Assembly (NCBI RefSeq): GCF_040819555.1
Contig: NZ_CP161920.1
Coordinates: 881,501 to 945,500 of the forward strand
Source of the DNA: Nitratireductor sp. GISD-1A_MAKvit
GTDB taxonomy: Bacteria; Pseudomonadota; Alphaproteobacteria; Rhizobiales; Rhizobiaceae
DNA: 64,000 nt
Direction of reading: 5' to 3'
Below the pieces are notes generated by a model. It had not been told where the DNA came from, ran no database searches, and saw nothing but the letters and a program-made list of their open reading frames with translations. How positions within the stretch are numbered: position 1 is the first letter of the stretch; each line of letters begins with the position of its first letter. This document shows positions 17,426 through 26,653 of this stretch, piece by piece. A program made the translations under genes and the position numbers.

Positions 17426-18169
17426 ATGAAGGTTGCGCGTATGGACCGGCTGAGCTGCTTCGCTTTCGCGATGCTGTTAGCGTCCTCGCCAGCGTTCGCT
17501 CAAACAGTCGATCGCGGCGAGGTCGAAAAGATCGTCCGCGAATACATCTTGCAAAATCCCGAGATCATCGAGGAAGCGCTTGGGGAGCTTGAAAAGCGGA
17601 ACCAAGCGGCCCAAGCCCAAGCCAGGTCACAGACTGTACAGGCGGAAGCAGATCCGCTGCTCCGCTCAGGCGATGACGTAATCCTAGGAAATCTGGATGG
17701 GGACGCAACGCTGGTCGAATTCTTCGACTTTAACTGCGGCTACTGCAAGCGGGCAGCCCCAGACGTCAAAGCACTCGTGGACGAGGATCCCAAACTGCGG
17801 GTCGTACTCAAGAATTTTCCGATTCTTGGGCCGGGTTCGGTCGAGGCAGCGAAGGTGGCGCTTTCCGTAAGCCGCTTGAAAGGCAACTCTGTCGCTGCCG
17901 ATTTCCATGTCAAACTGATGGATATGCAGGGACAAATAAACGGTGACCGTGCGTTGGGTCTGGCAGAGGAGATGGGCCTTGATCGCAAACAGTTATCTGA
18001 AGAGATGGCCAAGCCTGCGGTGGAGAGCATCATCTCCGATAACATCGCACTTGCGCAACGCCTTGGGCTGACGGGTACGCCTTCGTTCATTGCCGGTGAG
18101 CAGATCATCGAGGGGGCAGTCGGAAAGAAACCCCTTGCTGATGCAATCGAAACGGCTCGCCAAAAGTGA
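17426..18169 (+). CDS. Periplasmic DsbA/ScsC-family thiol-disulfide protein
   Basis: 247 residues. A signal peptide ends near PAFAQ; an N-terminal helical segment (EKIVREYILQNPEIIEEALGEL) is the Com1/ScsC oligomerisation region; the thioredoxin domain follows with active site FNCGYCKR and the cis-proline loop TGTPSF. Proteins with this layout act as disulfide isomerases or reductases in the periplasm and, as ScsC, protect against copper. A CcdA-type electron carrier (22.1-22.8 kb) and a TlpA-type protein (45.7 kb) in the same island could serve as its partners. Start chosen at the ATG after a GAGGGGGG-like site. Confidence 0.88.
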   Translation: MKVARMDRLSCFAFAMLLASSPAFAQTVDRGEVEKIVREYILQNPEIIEEALGELEKRNQAAQAQARSQTVQAEADPLLRSGDDVILGNLDGDATLVEFFDFNCGYCKRAAPDVKALVDEDPKLRVVLKNFPILGPGSVEAAKVALSVSRLKGNSVAADFHVKLMDMQGQINGDRALGLAEEMGLDRKQLSEEMAKPAVESIISDNIALAQRLGLTGTPSFIAGEQIIEGAVGKKPLADAIETARQK

Positions 18170-18479
18170 GCTTTGGAAGCGGGTATGCCGCCGGTTGGAT
18201 ATGACCAATAAGCGGACTGAGTTTTAGCGTTTCAATTTGAGCACGCTCCGACACGACCATTCTAGTAATACGCGAGGCGGCTCGTTTATGTCTGCAGCCA
18301 TTAAGATTTCGGATAGATGTTTCATGCACTGCAGCATTTGATTTTCCTGCGCCAGCGGGCACTCAATCCCCTATATGTGGGAACTATCTTTTCCTTCGGC
18401 ACCGCTAGGCTCAGGACTTTGGTAACGGGGCCGTCCCAGTCAAGCGATTTTGGGCGAGCGTAATTGTCCGCCCGCAGGC
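18170..18479. other. Stretch without a recognised gene
   Basis: About 310 bp between the DsbA-like gene and an IS110 remnant. I see no frame with a credible start or domain and no clear terminator. Confidence 0.4.
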
Positions 18480-18796
18480 GGACGTGGCGGCGGCTTGATG
18501 CTGAGCGGCGCAGTGTGTGCTTAATCGGCATGGCCTTCAAGGCGCCCTTGACCTGCCGAGTTTCCATCAAAACGACGTCCAGACCTGCCTCGGACAATCC
18601 GCGATGAAGCCATTGCGACAAGGGGCCGGCCTCGAGGGCCGATGGCGACGATGCTTCCATTCTGCTCTCCGATCCAACTCGCGAGCGTCTCGGGCTCACT
18701 GGCGACCTGTGGCTCCTTCACGATCTTCCCGTGTTCGCTGACCACGCAGATCGCGGTCTTCGCCAACGACACATCTAACCCGACAAACAGTCTCAT
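18480..18796 (-). pseudogene. IS110-family transposase, N-terminal remnant
   Basis: The frame from 18796 starts MRLFVGLDVSLAKTAICVV, the RuvC-like DEDD start of IS110 transposases. It then shifts to another frame that continues with LEAGPLSQWLHRGLSEAGLDVVLMETRQVKGALKAMPIK before similarity ends; the conserved DRRDAEGIA that should follow is missing. About three quarters of the gene is gone. The remnant is inactive. It is unlike the second IS110 copy at 57.8 kb. Confidence 0.75.
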
Positions 18797-19070
18797 CCCG
18801 CAGTCCTCCTTCTGGATCCGATACGGGAACAGCGACAGCTTATCCGTGCCATCTGGCGCTCGTTTAGCAGAAACAAATCACTCATCACGGCCTTCTTCAA
18901 CGGAACCGTGAATCACATCGGATTGGTTGAGGAAAAAGAGAGCCGATAACAAAATATGGATACCCTTTGTCCAAGACATCTAGTTGCAAACAATGATTGC
19001 AATTCAGGGAAAGTAGATTATTTTGTGTAATTTCAGAGATTCAGGCAAAGTATTGTGTGCTCAATTTCTT

Positions 19071-19514
19071 TCATTTTGATTTGATGTCTGCTAAATATTT
19101 TTCGAATGCAGTGAGAGTTTGATTTGACACGTGATGTTCGATGCCTTCGCCGTCAATCTCCGCTGTTTCCTCTGGCACTCCAAGGGCGACGAGGAATTGA
19201 ACGACGATGAGGTGGCGTGACCGTACACGGTCCGCGAGCTGCTTGCCTTCGTCGGTCAGGAATATCCCGCGATAGGGCCTTGACGTTGCCAGACCCTGGC
19301 GTTTCAGTCTTGCGACAGCCTTGGTTGCGGTAGGTTGCGCCACGCCCATTCGCGCGGCGATGTCTGCAACTCTTGCCTCTCCATTGATTTCAATAAGGTC
19401 GCCGATCATCTCGACATAGTCTTCGATGAGAGCGCTTGCTTGACATTCCCGGACATGTGCGAAGCGACGCGCGTGCTGGGCGGGGCGAGGCGGTGAGTTA
19501 TTTGACTTTGTCAT
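19071..19514 (-). CDS. mntR: Manganese-responsive DtxR-family repressor MntR
   Basis: About 147 residues from the ATG at 19514; an in-frame ATG at 19553 would add 13. The N-terminal winged helix-turn-helix is clear (ARVADIAARMGVAQPTATKAVARLKRQG), followed by the DtxR dimerisation region with the metal-binding pattern ending in GEGIEHHVSNQTLTAFE. There is no C-terminal SH3-like domain, as in MntR. It is divergent from mntH, and a MntR-box-like palindrome lies between the two genes, so it most likely represses mntH when manganese is plentiful. Confidence 0.88.
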   Translation of the reverse strand: MTKSNNSPPRPAQHARRFAHVRECQASALIEDYVEMIGDLIEINGEARVADIAARMGVAQPTATKAVARLKRQGLATSRPYRGIFLTDEGKQLADRVRSRHLIVVQFLVALGVPEETAEIDGEGIEHHVSNQTLTAFEKYLADIKSK

Positions 19515-19648
19515 CAGTAGCTGTTGGTCACCTAGTTGGAGAGATGAGCCCATGGCTCAAATTTAGCCAAGGGTAAAATTGTTTCCGAAAATAGGCAAAC
19601 TCGAGGTTTTCATCATGCATGAAGCTTATTAGATTGCCCTATTGAACT

Positions 19649-19668
19649 AAATATAGCATAGGCTATAA
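19649..19668. promoter_or_regulatory. MntR box candidate
   Basis: The palindrome AAATATAGCATAGGCTATAA has the half-sites TATAGC and GCTATA around four bases, very close to the enterobacterial MntR box (consensus AACATAGC-N3/4-GCTATGTT). It lies 30 bp before the mntH start, in the space shared with mntR, where bound MntR would block the mntH promoter. Confidence 0.75.
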
Positions 19669-19698
19669 CGCCACGCGCAACGGCATTTGGATACCGTC

Positions 19699-20986
19699 AT
19701 GTACGATACAGAGCGCACGCGTAACGGGATGGCTGAAGTGCTTTCCGGCCAACGTCGCGGCTTTACCAGCCGCCTCCTTTTTGTCGGACCGGCAGTGATC
19801 GCCTCAATCGCCTATGTTGATCCGGGCAATTTCGCAACCAACATCCAGGCCGGCGCAGGCTATGGGTACCAGTTACTCTGGGTCGTGCTTCTCGCAAACC
19901 TTATCGCCATGCTTTTCCAGGCACTGTCCGCCCGCCTTGGCATCGTGACGGGGAAGAACCTTGCTGAAATGTCCCGGGACCGGTTCCCCGCACCAGTGGT
20001 CTGGGTGATGTGGGTGGTCAGCGAAGTGGCGGCCATGGCGACGGATCTGGCCGAGTTTCTCGGTGGTGCGATCGGTCTGGCGCTGCTCTTCGACCTTCCC
20101 ATATTCTGGGGCATGTCGGTTACGGCCATAGTGACGTATGGCATACTGATATTTGAGAAACATGGTTTCAGGCCGATGGAGCTTATCATCGGCTCGATGG
20201 TCGCGATCATTGGCCTTTGTTACCTCATCGAATTGGTGATAGCCCCTGTCGACTGGACAGAGGCCGCTACAGGTCTGATTACGCCGCAGCTTCCGGACGC
20301 GGCCCGCATTGACCATCGCAGTGGGAATCATTGGCGCTACGGTGATGCCGCACGCCATCTACCTGCATTCGAGCCTCACTCAGTCCCGCGTCCAGATCCG
20401 GAACGAGAATGATCGCCGCAAGGTACTGCGTTACTCCAACATTGAGGTTGTGGTTGCCCTCGCCATCGCAGGCATGGTGAATATGGCGATGGTTATCATG
20501 GCCGCAAGCGCCTTTCATCAAGGCAACAGCGACGTTGCCGAGATCGAGACTGCCTACCATATGCTGACACCGCTGCTCGGTACGGCAGCCGCTTCCGTGT
20601 TTCTCGTTTCCCTGATTACCTCGGGCGTTTCAAGTTCCGTGGTCGGCACCATGGCGGGTCAAACAATCATGCAGGGCTTTCTGCATTTCCATGTCCCGAT
20701 ATGGCTCCGACGCCTCGTGACAATGCTGCCTGCCTTCGTGGTCGTTGCCATGGGCGTCAACCCGACCCAGGCCTTGGTGATGAGCCAGGTCGTTTTGTCG
20801 ATTGCCCTACCCGTGCCGATGATCGCTTTGATCATTTTCACCTCGCGACGGGATGTGATGGGTAGTTACGCCATGCGGCCGGCCACGAAATGGCTTGCGT
20901 TCGTCGGAGCCACGATCGTTCTCGCACTTAATTTTACATTGCTTGCGAGTGTTTTTGGCATCCGCGTTCCGTTTATGGCGATCTAA
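19699..20986 (+). pseudogene. mntH: Nramp manganese/divalent metal transporter MntH, frameshifted
   Basis: Two frames together give a full Nramp protein of about 430 residues. The first part holds the metal-binding DPGNFATN motif (VDPGNFATNIQAGAGYGY) and TM helices 1-5; the second begins TIAVGIIGATVMPHAIYLHS, where the MPH motif of TM6 is intact, and runs to PFMAI. The break is at the CCC at 20303-20305: removing one C joins LPDAAALTIAVGI in one frame. MntH takes up Mn(II) with protons across the inner membrane. If the extra base is real the protein is lost; if an error, this is a working mntR/mntH pair. Confidence 0.87.
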
Positions 20987-21122
20987 GAGACCGCATAGAA
21001 TTCAGTAGGACGAGTCCGTGCGCGGAACGTTCGCGTTAGATACAGTTCAGATGACTATCATCCTCGGTTGAAGCCGAATTTAATTTCCAACCGGAAGTGA
21101 GACCCTGGAGGGGACCTAGAGA

Positions 21123-22040
21123 ATGAATTCGCAAATCCACGGGCCGAATGATGGGCATGATCACGGAACGGCGGTGACAGCCGGCAATGAGCGGCGTATT
21201 CGGCTCGTCTTCATCTTCACTGCCGGTTACGCCGCTGTGCAGGCAATCGGCGGTTGGCTCTCCGGTTCGCTCGCACTGATCGCGGACTCCGGTCACATGG
21301 TGTCGGACGCGGCAGCACTACTTCTTGCGCTGATCGCCTATCGGGTAGCTCGCCGGCCTGCGGACAATAGCCGGACATACGGATTCCACCGCGTGCGCGT
21401 CCTTGCCGCGCTGGCAAACGGGGCGAGCCTGCTTCTTCTGGTCGCATGGATCGCGTGGGAAGCTGTTGGCCGGATCAACCAGCCAGTGGAGATTCTGGCG
21501 GGTCCCATGCTCATTGTCGCGACTATAGGATTACTGGTCAATCTGGGGGGAGCCTGGATTCTCATGCGCGGCTCCCAGGGTGATAGCAACCTTCGTGGAG
21601 CCCTTCTCCATGTCGTCGGCGATCTACTGGGATCGGTCGGAGCCATCGCTGCCGCCATCGGCATTATGCTGACGGGTTGGACGGTGCTTGATCCGATCCT
21701 TTCGGTTCTGGTGGCGCTGCTTGTCGTTCGCTCGGCTTGGACGCTTGTGAGCGAATCGATCCGTGTGCTTCTGCAGGCGGTGCCGCGGGGGCTGGATGCC
21801 AGCAACGTCGAACTGGAACTGAGCAAATTGCCGCAGGTAGAGGAGGCTGGGCATTTTCACGCGTGGACGCTGACGGATGACACTGTGGTCGCCACGGTTC
21901 ATGTCACGCCGGCAATGGACGGCGATCCGCTTCAGTTGCCGTCTGTAATCACGGCCTGGCTGAAGGAGCGCTACGCGATCGATCATGTAACCGTTCAGGT
22001 CGATCCCCGCGGCGCCCTTCGTCGATCCGGTCCTTTATAA
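21123..22040 (+). CDS. czcD: Cation diffusion facilitator, zinc/cobalt/cadmium exporter
   Basis: 305 residues; ATG follows GGAGGGG. A His-rich N-terminus (HGPNDGHDHG) precedes six membrane helices. The transport site is visible as HxxxD pairs: DSGHMVSDAAA in TM2 and HVVGDLLGS in TM5. A cytoplasmic C-terminal ferredoxin-like domain follows (HFHAWTLTDDTVVATVHV), typical of CDF dimers of the CzcD/ZitB type. It would export Zn(II) or a related ion from the cytoplasm in exchange for protons. The symbol is by family only. Confidence 0.9.
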   Translation: MNSQIHGPNDGHDHGTAVTAGNERRIRLVFIFTAGYAAVQAIGGWLSGSLALIADSGHMVSDAAALLLALIAYRVARRPADNSRTYGFHRVRVLAALANGASLLLLVAWIAWEAVGRINQPVEILAGPMLIVATIGLLVNLGGAWILMRGSQGDSNLRGALLHVVGDLLGSVGAIAAAIGIMLTGWTVLDPILSVLVALLVVRSAWTLVSESIRVLLQAVPRGLDASNVELELSKLPQVEEAGHFHAWTLTDDTVVATVHVTPAMDGDPLQLPSVITAWLKERYAIDHVTVQVDPRGALRRSGPL

Positions 22041-22052
22041 AAATTTCAGGGT

Positions 22053-22793
22053 TCAGCCGATCGACCCGAAAACCGGAAACTTCTCCAGCAGCCAGAATGC
22101 GAACCAGGTCATGTAGCCGCTCACCATGGCAAGGCCCATAACAATCATGATGACGCCTGCGGTCACCTGCAACGCTCGACCAGTTTTACGTAGGCCGGGA
22201 AGGAATGCGATCAACCGATCTGTGAAAAGCGCGGCCAGAAAGAAGGGTATTCCCAGCCCGAGGGAGTAGAGAGCCAAGAGCGCTACACCATCCAGTGCCG
22301 TTGCCGACACAGCGCTGACTGTCAGTATCGCTCCAAGAATCGGGCCAATGCAAGGCGTCCAGCCGAACGCAAATGCCAGACCAAGCAGATATGCGCCCGT
22401 CGGCCCGCCTGTTAACAGGCTACCGTGGTAGCGGACATCCCTTTGCAGCATGGGGAGACGCAGAACTCCGGTGGTGAAAAGGCCGAAGATGATGACAATG
22501 ACACCACCGATGATGCCCGCTTCGTAACTGTAGGCGCGAAGCGACTGACCAAGGGTTGTGGCTCCCGCTCCGAGTATGACGAACACCGTTGAGAAACCGA
22601 GGATGAAACATAGGCTCAGCCAGGCGACAGACAGCTTGTCGCGATCCGGATCGCTGCGTTTATCCTGAGTGGCGGTGCCGGCTATGAAGGACACATAGCC
22701 GGGCACCAGCGGAAGCACGCACGGCGACAGGAAGGAAACGGCGCCGGCAGCGATTGCCGCCACCACGCCGATATTTGAGATCTCAAAACCCAT
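22053..22793 (-). CDS. ccdA: CcdA-type thiol/electron transfer membrane protein
   Basis: 246 residues from the ATG at 22793 (MGFEISNIGVVAAI); the open frame extends further upstream without support. Six membrane helices; the two redox-active Cys are in FLSPCVLPLVPGY (TM1) and GWTPCIGPILG (TM4), both with the conserved prolines. CcdA moves electrons from cytoplasmic thioredoxin to periplasmic thiol proteins such as CcmG, TlpA or ScsC. It is convergent with the CDF gene. Its partner could be the TlpA-like or DsbA-like proteins of this island, or the heme lyase route to which the orphan ccmF belongs. Confidence 0.9.
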   Translation of the reverse strand: MGFEISNIGVVAAIAAGAVSFLSPCVLPLVPGYVSFIAGTATQDKRSDPDRDKLSVAWLSLCFILGFSTVFVILGAGATTLGQSLRAYSYEAGIIGGVIVIIFGLFTTGVLRLPMLQRDVRYHGSLLTGGPTGAYLLGLAFAFGWTPCIGPILGAILTVSAVSATALDGVALLALYSLGLGIPFFLAALFTDRLIAFLPGLRKTGRALQVTAGVIMIVMGLAMVSGYMTWFAFWLLEKFPVFGSIG

Positions 22794-22912
22794 ACCCGCG
22801 TATACAACCTCACCCCGCTGGAGGTTCAATGCCCTGCAACAGCGACATCTTGACCCTCTAGCCGGATGAGCTTCTACGAAACGGTTCCGCCGAAAGGAGA
22901 ATCGATATCGTA

Positions 22913-23629
22913 ATGATAGCCCGTGTTTATATGGTCGATGCGTGGCGCGGTCTGGCAATCGCGGGCGTCGTGCTGTTCCACTTCGTATGGGATCTGGAAT
23001 TTACTGGCTTCATCTCGGGCGTCGCATACCATCCGCTCTGGCTAGGCTTCGGGCGTCTTCTGGCCGGAAGCTTCATGATGCTGGTCGGGATCAGCCTAGC
23101 CTTGTCCTCTCGCTCACGGTTCCGGCCGAGTGCCTATCTGCTTCGCCTTGCGAAAATTGGCGTCGCAGCCGCGGCCATTACGCTGGTGACATGGTATGTT
23201 TTTCCGGCGACGTTCATTTACTTCGGCATCTTGCATGCGATCGCTGTTGCGACGTTAGTTGGTACATTATTCCAGCGTACACCTTGGTGGCTAAGTCTTG
23301 CTTCTGGCGTTGGCATGCTGGTGGTTCCTTCCTTATGGCAGTCGGAACTCTTTGACACACGTTGGCTTGCCTGGATTGGATTTGCGCAAAATGCACCGCC
23401 GAGCAACGATTTCGTACCGATCTTCCCGTGGGTTGGCATTACCCTCATCGGGATTTCTGGAACAAAAGTGCTGGTCGACAAGGGAAAGGTAGGCGCAGTC
23501 GATCGTTTCCTTCCAGCCGGTCAGCTAGCCAATGCGCTGATTTGGATGGGGCAGCACAGCCTGGTGATCTACTTGCTGCACCAGCCGATCATGCTAGCGC
23601 TCATTATACCGCTTTCTAGGGCCCTCTAG
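22913..23629 (+). CDS. DUF1624 / HGSNAT-like membrane acyltransferase
   Basis: 238 residues with seven or so membrane segments. The start region RVYMVDAWRGLAIAGVVLFHFVWDL and the later MGQHSLVIYLLHQPIM are the conserved features of the heparan-alpha-glucosaminide acetyltransferase catalytic domain group, in which the His of the VLFHFVWD segment is thought to accept the acyl group. Bacterial members are not characterised; transfer of an acetyl group to an envelope sugar is a reasonable guess. It is divergent from ccdA. Confidence 0.75.
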   Translation: MIARVYMVDAWRGLAIAGVVLFHFVWDLEFTGFISGVAYHPLWLGFGRLLAGSFMMLVGISLALSSRSRFRPSAYLLRLAKIGVAAAAITLVTWYVFPATFIYFGILHAIAVATLVGTLFQRTPWWLSLASGVGMLVVPSLWQSELFDTRWLAWIGFAQNAPPSNDFVPIFPWVGITLIGISGTKVLVDKGKVGAVDRFLPAGQLANALIWMGQHSLVIYLLHQPIMLALIIPLSRAL

Positions 23630-23705
23630 GTCACGGGTTCTAGTTGAGCACATATTCTCTTACAGCGGCCGGCAGGACTTGATCGGTGCCGACGAGGATG
23701 ATTAG

Positions 23706-23819
23706 TCAAGGCGATGCATCCTTTTTCTCATTGTCCTCCATCAGCTCGTACCACATGGCGTTAAGGACGGCGAAGGCGGCGGCGAGCGGCAATCCGAGCA
23801 GCCAAGCGAAATACCACAT
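23706..23819 (-). CDS. cydX: Cytochrome bd small subunit CydX
   Basis: A 37-residue single-helix protein: MWYFAWLLGLPLAAAF then LNAMWYELMED and a charged tail. The MWYFAWxLG start and the Glu-containing tail are typical of CydX/CbdX, which stabilises the CydAB oxidase and its hemes. It lies about 70 bp after cydB on the same strand with an AGGAGAACC-like ribosome site. It is too short for most gene finders. Confidence 0.9.
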   Translation of the reverse strand: MWYFAWLLGLPLAAAFAVLNAMWYELMEDNEKKDASP

Positions 23820-23889
23820 GATGGTTCTCCTTTCTTTTGCTTGCACATAGGGCCGAAAAACGGTTTGCCGCTTTTCGGCCCCATGCGCC

Positions 23890-25048
23890 TCAATAGGCGT
23901 GGCCGGAGCCGTCGCTGATCTGCTTTTCGTCCACCTTGCCCCACAGCACGCGGTAGACCCACGTGGTGTAGAGCGCGATGATCGGCAGGAAGATTCCCGT
24001 TGAGACCAGCATGATGAATAGCGTCAGGTGGCTGGACGAGGCGTCCCAGACAGTGAGGCTGGAGCGTGGGTCAATCGAGGAGGGCAGGATGAAGGGGAAC
24101 ATCGCCAGACCGACAGTGGCGATGATTCCGAGCACCGACAGGCCGCTCGACAGAAGCGTCATCACCTCGAGGCGCAGGGCCAGGAATGCGAACGCCAGCA
24201 GCGCGCCGCCAAACCCCAGGGCGGGCGCGGCGATCATCCATGGATGGGCGGTGTAATTGGTGAACCAGAAACCGGCGCCCTGCTCGACCGTCTTGTAAAG
24301 CGGATTGGACGGGCCGTCAGTGACGATCTCCGAGACGAATCGAAAGCCGTCGATGCCGGTCCAGACCCAGAGGCCGCCGAGCGCGAACAGGATGATGGTT
24401 CCCATCGCGGCGATTGTGCCGAAGCGGCGCGCGCGGTCGGCGACCGGGGCCGCTGGTCTTGAGCACCAGCCACGACGCGCCGTGCATCATCAGCATGACG
24501 ACGGAGAGCAAGCCGCACAGCAGCGCGAACGGGTTGAGTAGCTCGAACAGGGTGGTGCCGTCGTAGAAGATGCGCAGGTCCGGCCCGAGCCGGAAGGGCA
24601 CGCCCTGAAGCACGTTGCCGACGGCGACGCCGAAGATCAACGCCGGCACGATCCCGCCTACGAAGAGCGCCCAATCCCAGCCGTTGCGCCAGCGCTGGCT
24701 GTCGCGCTTCGACCGGTACTTGAAGCCGACCGGGCGCAGGATGAGGGCCGCAAGGATGGCGAACATCGCGAGATAGAAGCCGGAAAACGACACGGCATAG
24801 AGCGGCGGCCAAGCGGCGAAGATCGCGCCACCGCCGAGGATGAGCCAGACCTGATTGCCTTCCCAGACCGGGCCGACGGCGTTGATGACGACGCGGCGCT
24901 CGAGATCGGTGCGGGCCACGAAGGGCAGCAGCGTCTGAGTGCCGAGGTCGAAGCCGTCCATCACAGCAAAGCCGATGATGAGGATGCCCAGCAGCAGCCA
25001 CCAGATCAGGCGCAGGGTCTCGTAGTCGATGAGTTCATGCAGGATCAT
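23890..25048 (-). pseudogene. cydB: Cytochrome bd quinol oxidase subunit II CydB, frameshifted
   Basis: Starts MILHELIDYETLRLIWWLLLG at 25048 and continues through the conserved FAVMDGFDLG and GPVWEGNQVWLI. After [10 protein letters not shown] the frame breaks; the other frame carries on with [31 protein letters not shown] and so on to the stop at 23890. Deleting one base from the GGGG at 24446-24449 makes a normal CydB of about 385 residues. CydB is the structural partner of the heme-bearing CydA. Since the rest of the operon is intact, a sequencing error is as likely as a real mutation. Confidence 0.88.
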
Positions 25049-25053
25049 GACGG

Positions 25054-26631
25054 TCACTCCGCGGGTTCGAGCGCGTCGGGCAGGAGCTTCTGCTCCGGCT
25101 CGTGGTCTTCTTCGGGGCCTTTGCGGATCGCGGCGAGCATCAGCGTCATCTCGATGATGAACAGCACGGTGTAGATGGCCGCGAAGCCGGCAATGGTGAA
25201 AAGCACCGTCGTCGCGCCTAGATCGGAGACGGCGGCGGCGGTTGGCAGAACGCCCTCGATCACCCATGGCTGGCGCCCGACCTCGGCGACGATCCAGCCC
25301 GCCTCGGCTGCAATCCACGGCAGCGGGATCGAGAACACAGCGACTTTCAACAGCCACGGATAGCGGTCGAGCTGGTGGCGCGCCGACAGGTAGAAGAAGG
25401 TGGCCGTCAGCAGGATGAAGAATATCCCGAGCCCGACCATGATCCGGAAGGACCAGAACAACGTCGGAACATTGGGAACCGTATCCCACGCAGCCTGGGT
25501 GATCTGTTCATCCGTCGCCTCGCGCGGGTCATCGAGGTAGGGCCGCAACAGCAGCGCGTAGCCGAGATAGTGGCCGGTATCCTCGAAGCGGTCAGCGACG
25601 TCGGCCGGTATGGCCGCGCTGCTGCCGGCCTCGCGGATCGACTGGAGCGCATCAAAGGCCATGATGCCCTGCCGGATCCGCGTCTCGGCCAGTTTGACTA
25701 GTTCGTGGATACCGGGAATTTCCGTTGTCAGCGAGCGGGTGCCAATCAGGCCCATGACCCATGGAACCTGGACGGAGTAGTGAGTCTTACGCTCGGCCTG
25801 ATCGGGCAGGCCGACGATGGTGAACGCGGCCGGGGCCGGCTCGGTGTGCCACATCGCTTCGATGGCCGCGAGCTTCATCTTCTGGTGTTCGGTGGAGAGA
25901 TATCCGCTTTCGTCGCCCAGCACCACGACCGATAACGACGAGGCCAGTCCGAACGAAGCCGCGACGGTCATCGAGCGCTTCGCGAGCGCGATGTGCCGTC
26001 CTTTGAGCAGATACCACGCCGAGACACCTAGTACGAAGATCGAGGCCACCACGTAGCCCGCCGACACGGTGTGAACGAACTTGGCCTGCGCAACGGGGTT
26101 GAAAAGAACGGCGTAGAAGTCCTCCACCTCCATGCGCATGGTCTGCGGGTTGAAGACGGAGCCGACCGGGTTCTGCATCCAGCCATTGGCGATGAGAATC
26201 CACAGCGCCGAGAAGTTGGAGCCGAGCGCCACGGCCCATGTCGCGGCAAGGTGTCCGAGCTTCGACAGCTTGTCCCATCCGAAGAAGAACAGACCGACAA
26301 AGGTGGCTTCGAGGAAGAAGGCCATCAGGCCCTCGATGGCCAGCGGCGCGCCGAATATATCGCCGACATAGTGGCTGTAATAGCTCCAGTTCATGCCGAA
26401 CTGGAACTCCATCACGATGCCGGTGGCGACACCGAGCACGAAGTTGATACCGAACAGGGTGCCCCAGAACTTTGTCATCTGGCGCCAGATGTCGCGGCCG
26501 GTCATGACATAGACCGTTTCCATGATCGCCATCAGGATCGAAAGTCCGATGGTGAGCGGCACGAAGAGAAAGTGGTACAGTGCGGTGAGTGCGAATTGCA
26601 GCCGCGACAGGTCGACAATGTTCAGTTCCAT
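25054..26631 (-). CDS. cydA: Cytochrome bd quinol oxidase subunit I CydA
   Basis: 525 residues, the usual size. Conserved features are seen: LSRLQFALTALYHFLFVPLTIGLS at the start, whose His is a heme b595 ligand; FGINFVLGVATGIVMEFQFGMNWS; the Q-loop region between the middle helices; and GWIVAEVGRQPWVIEG with the invariant GRQPW. The complex oxidises quinol and reduces O2 to water with high affinity, and resists nitric oxide, sulfide and peroxide. It is 5 bp before cydB and 22 bp after cydC. Confidence 0.95.
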   Translation of the reverse strand: MELNIVDLSRLQFALTALYHFLFVPLTIGLSILMAIMETVYVMTGRDIWRQMTKFWGTLFGINFVLGVATGIVMEFQFGMNWSYYSHYVGDIFGAPLAIEGLMAFFLEATFVGLFFFGWDKLSKLGHLAATWAVALGSNFSALWILIANGWMQNPVGSVFNPQTMRMEVEDFYAVLFNPVAQAKFVHTVSAGYVVASIFVLGVSAWYLLKGRHIALAKRSMTVAASFGLASSLSVVVLGDESGYLSTEHQKMKLAAIEAMWHTEPAPAAFTIVGLPDQAERKTHYSVQVPWVMGLIGTRSLTTEIPGIHELVKLAETRIRQGIMAFDALQSIREAGSSAAIPADVADRFEDTGHYLGYALLLRPYLDDPREATDEQITQAAWDTVPNVPTLFWSFRIMVGLGIFFILLTATFFYLSARHQLDRYPWLLKVAVFSIPLPWIAAEAGWIVAEVGRQPWVIEGVLPTAAAVSDLGATTVLFTIAGFAAIYTVLFIIEMTLMLAAIRKGPEEDHEPEQKLLPDALEPAE

Positions 26632-26653
26632 GACTGGCTCCGGCAGGTCATTT

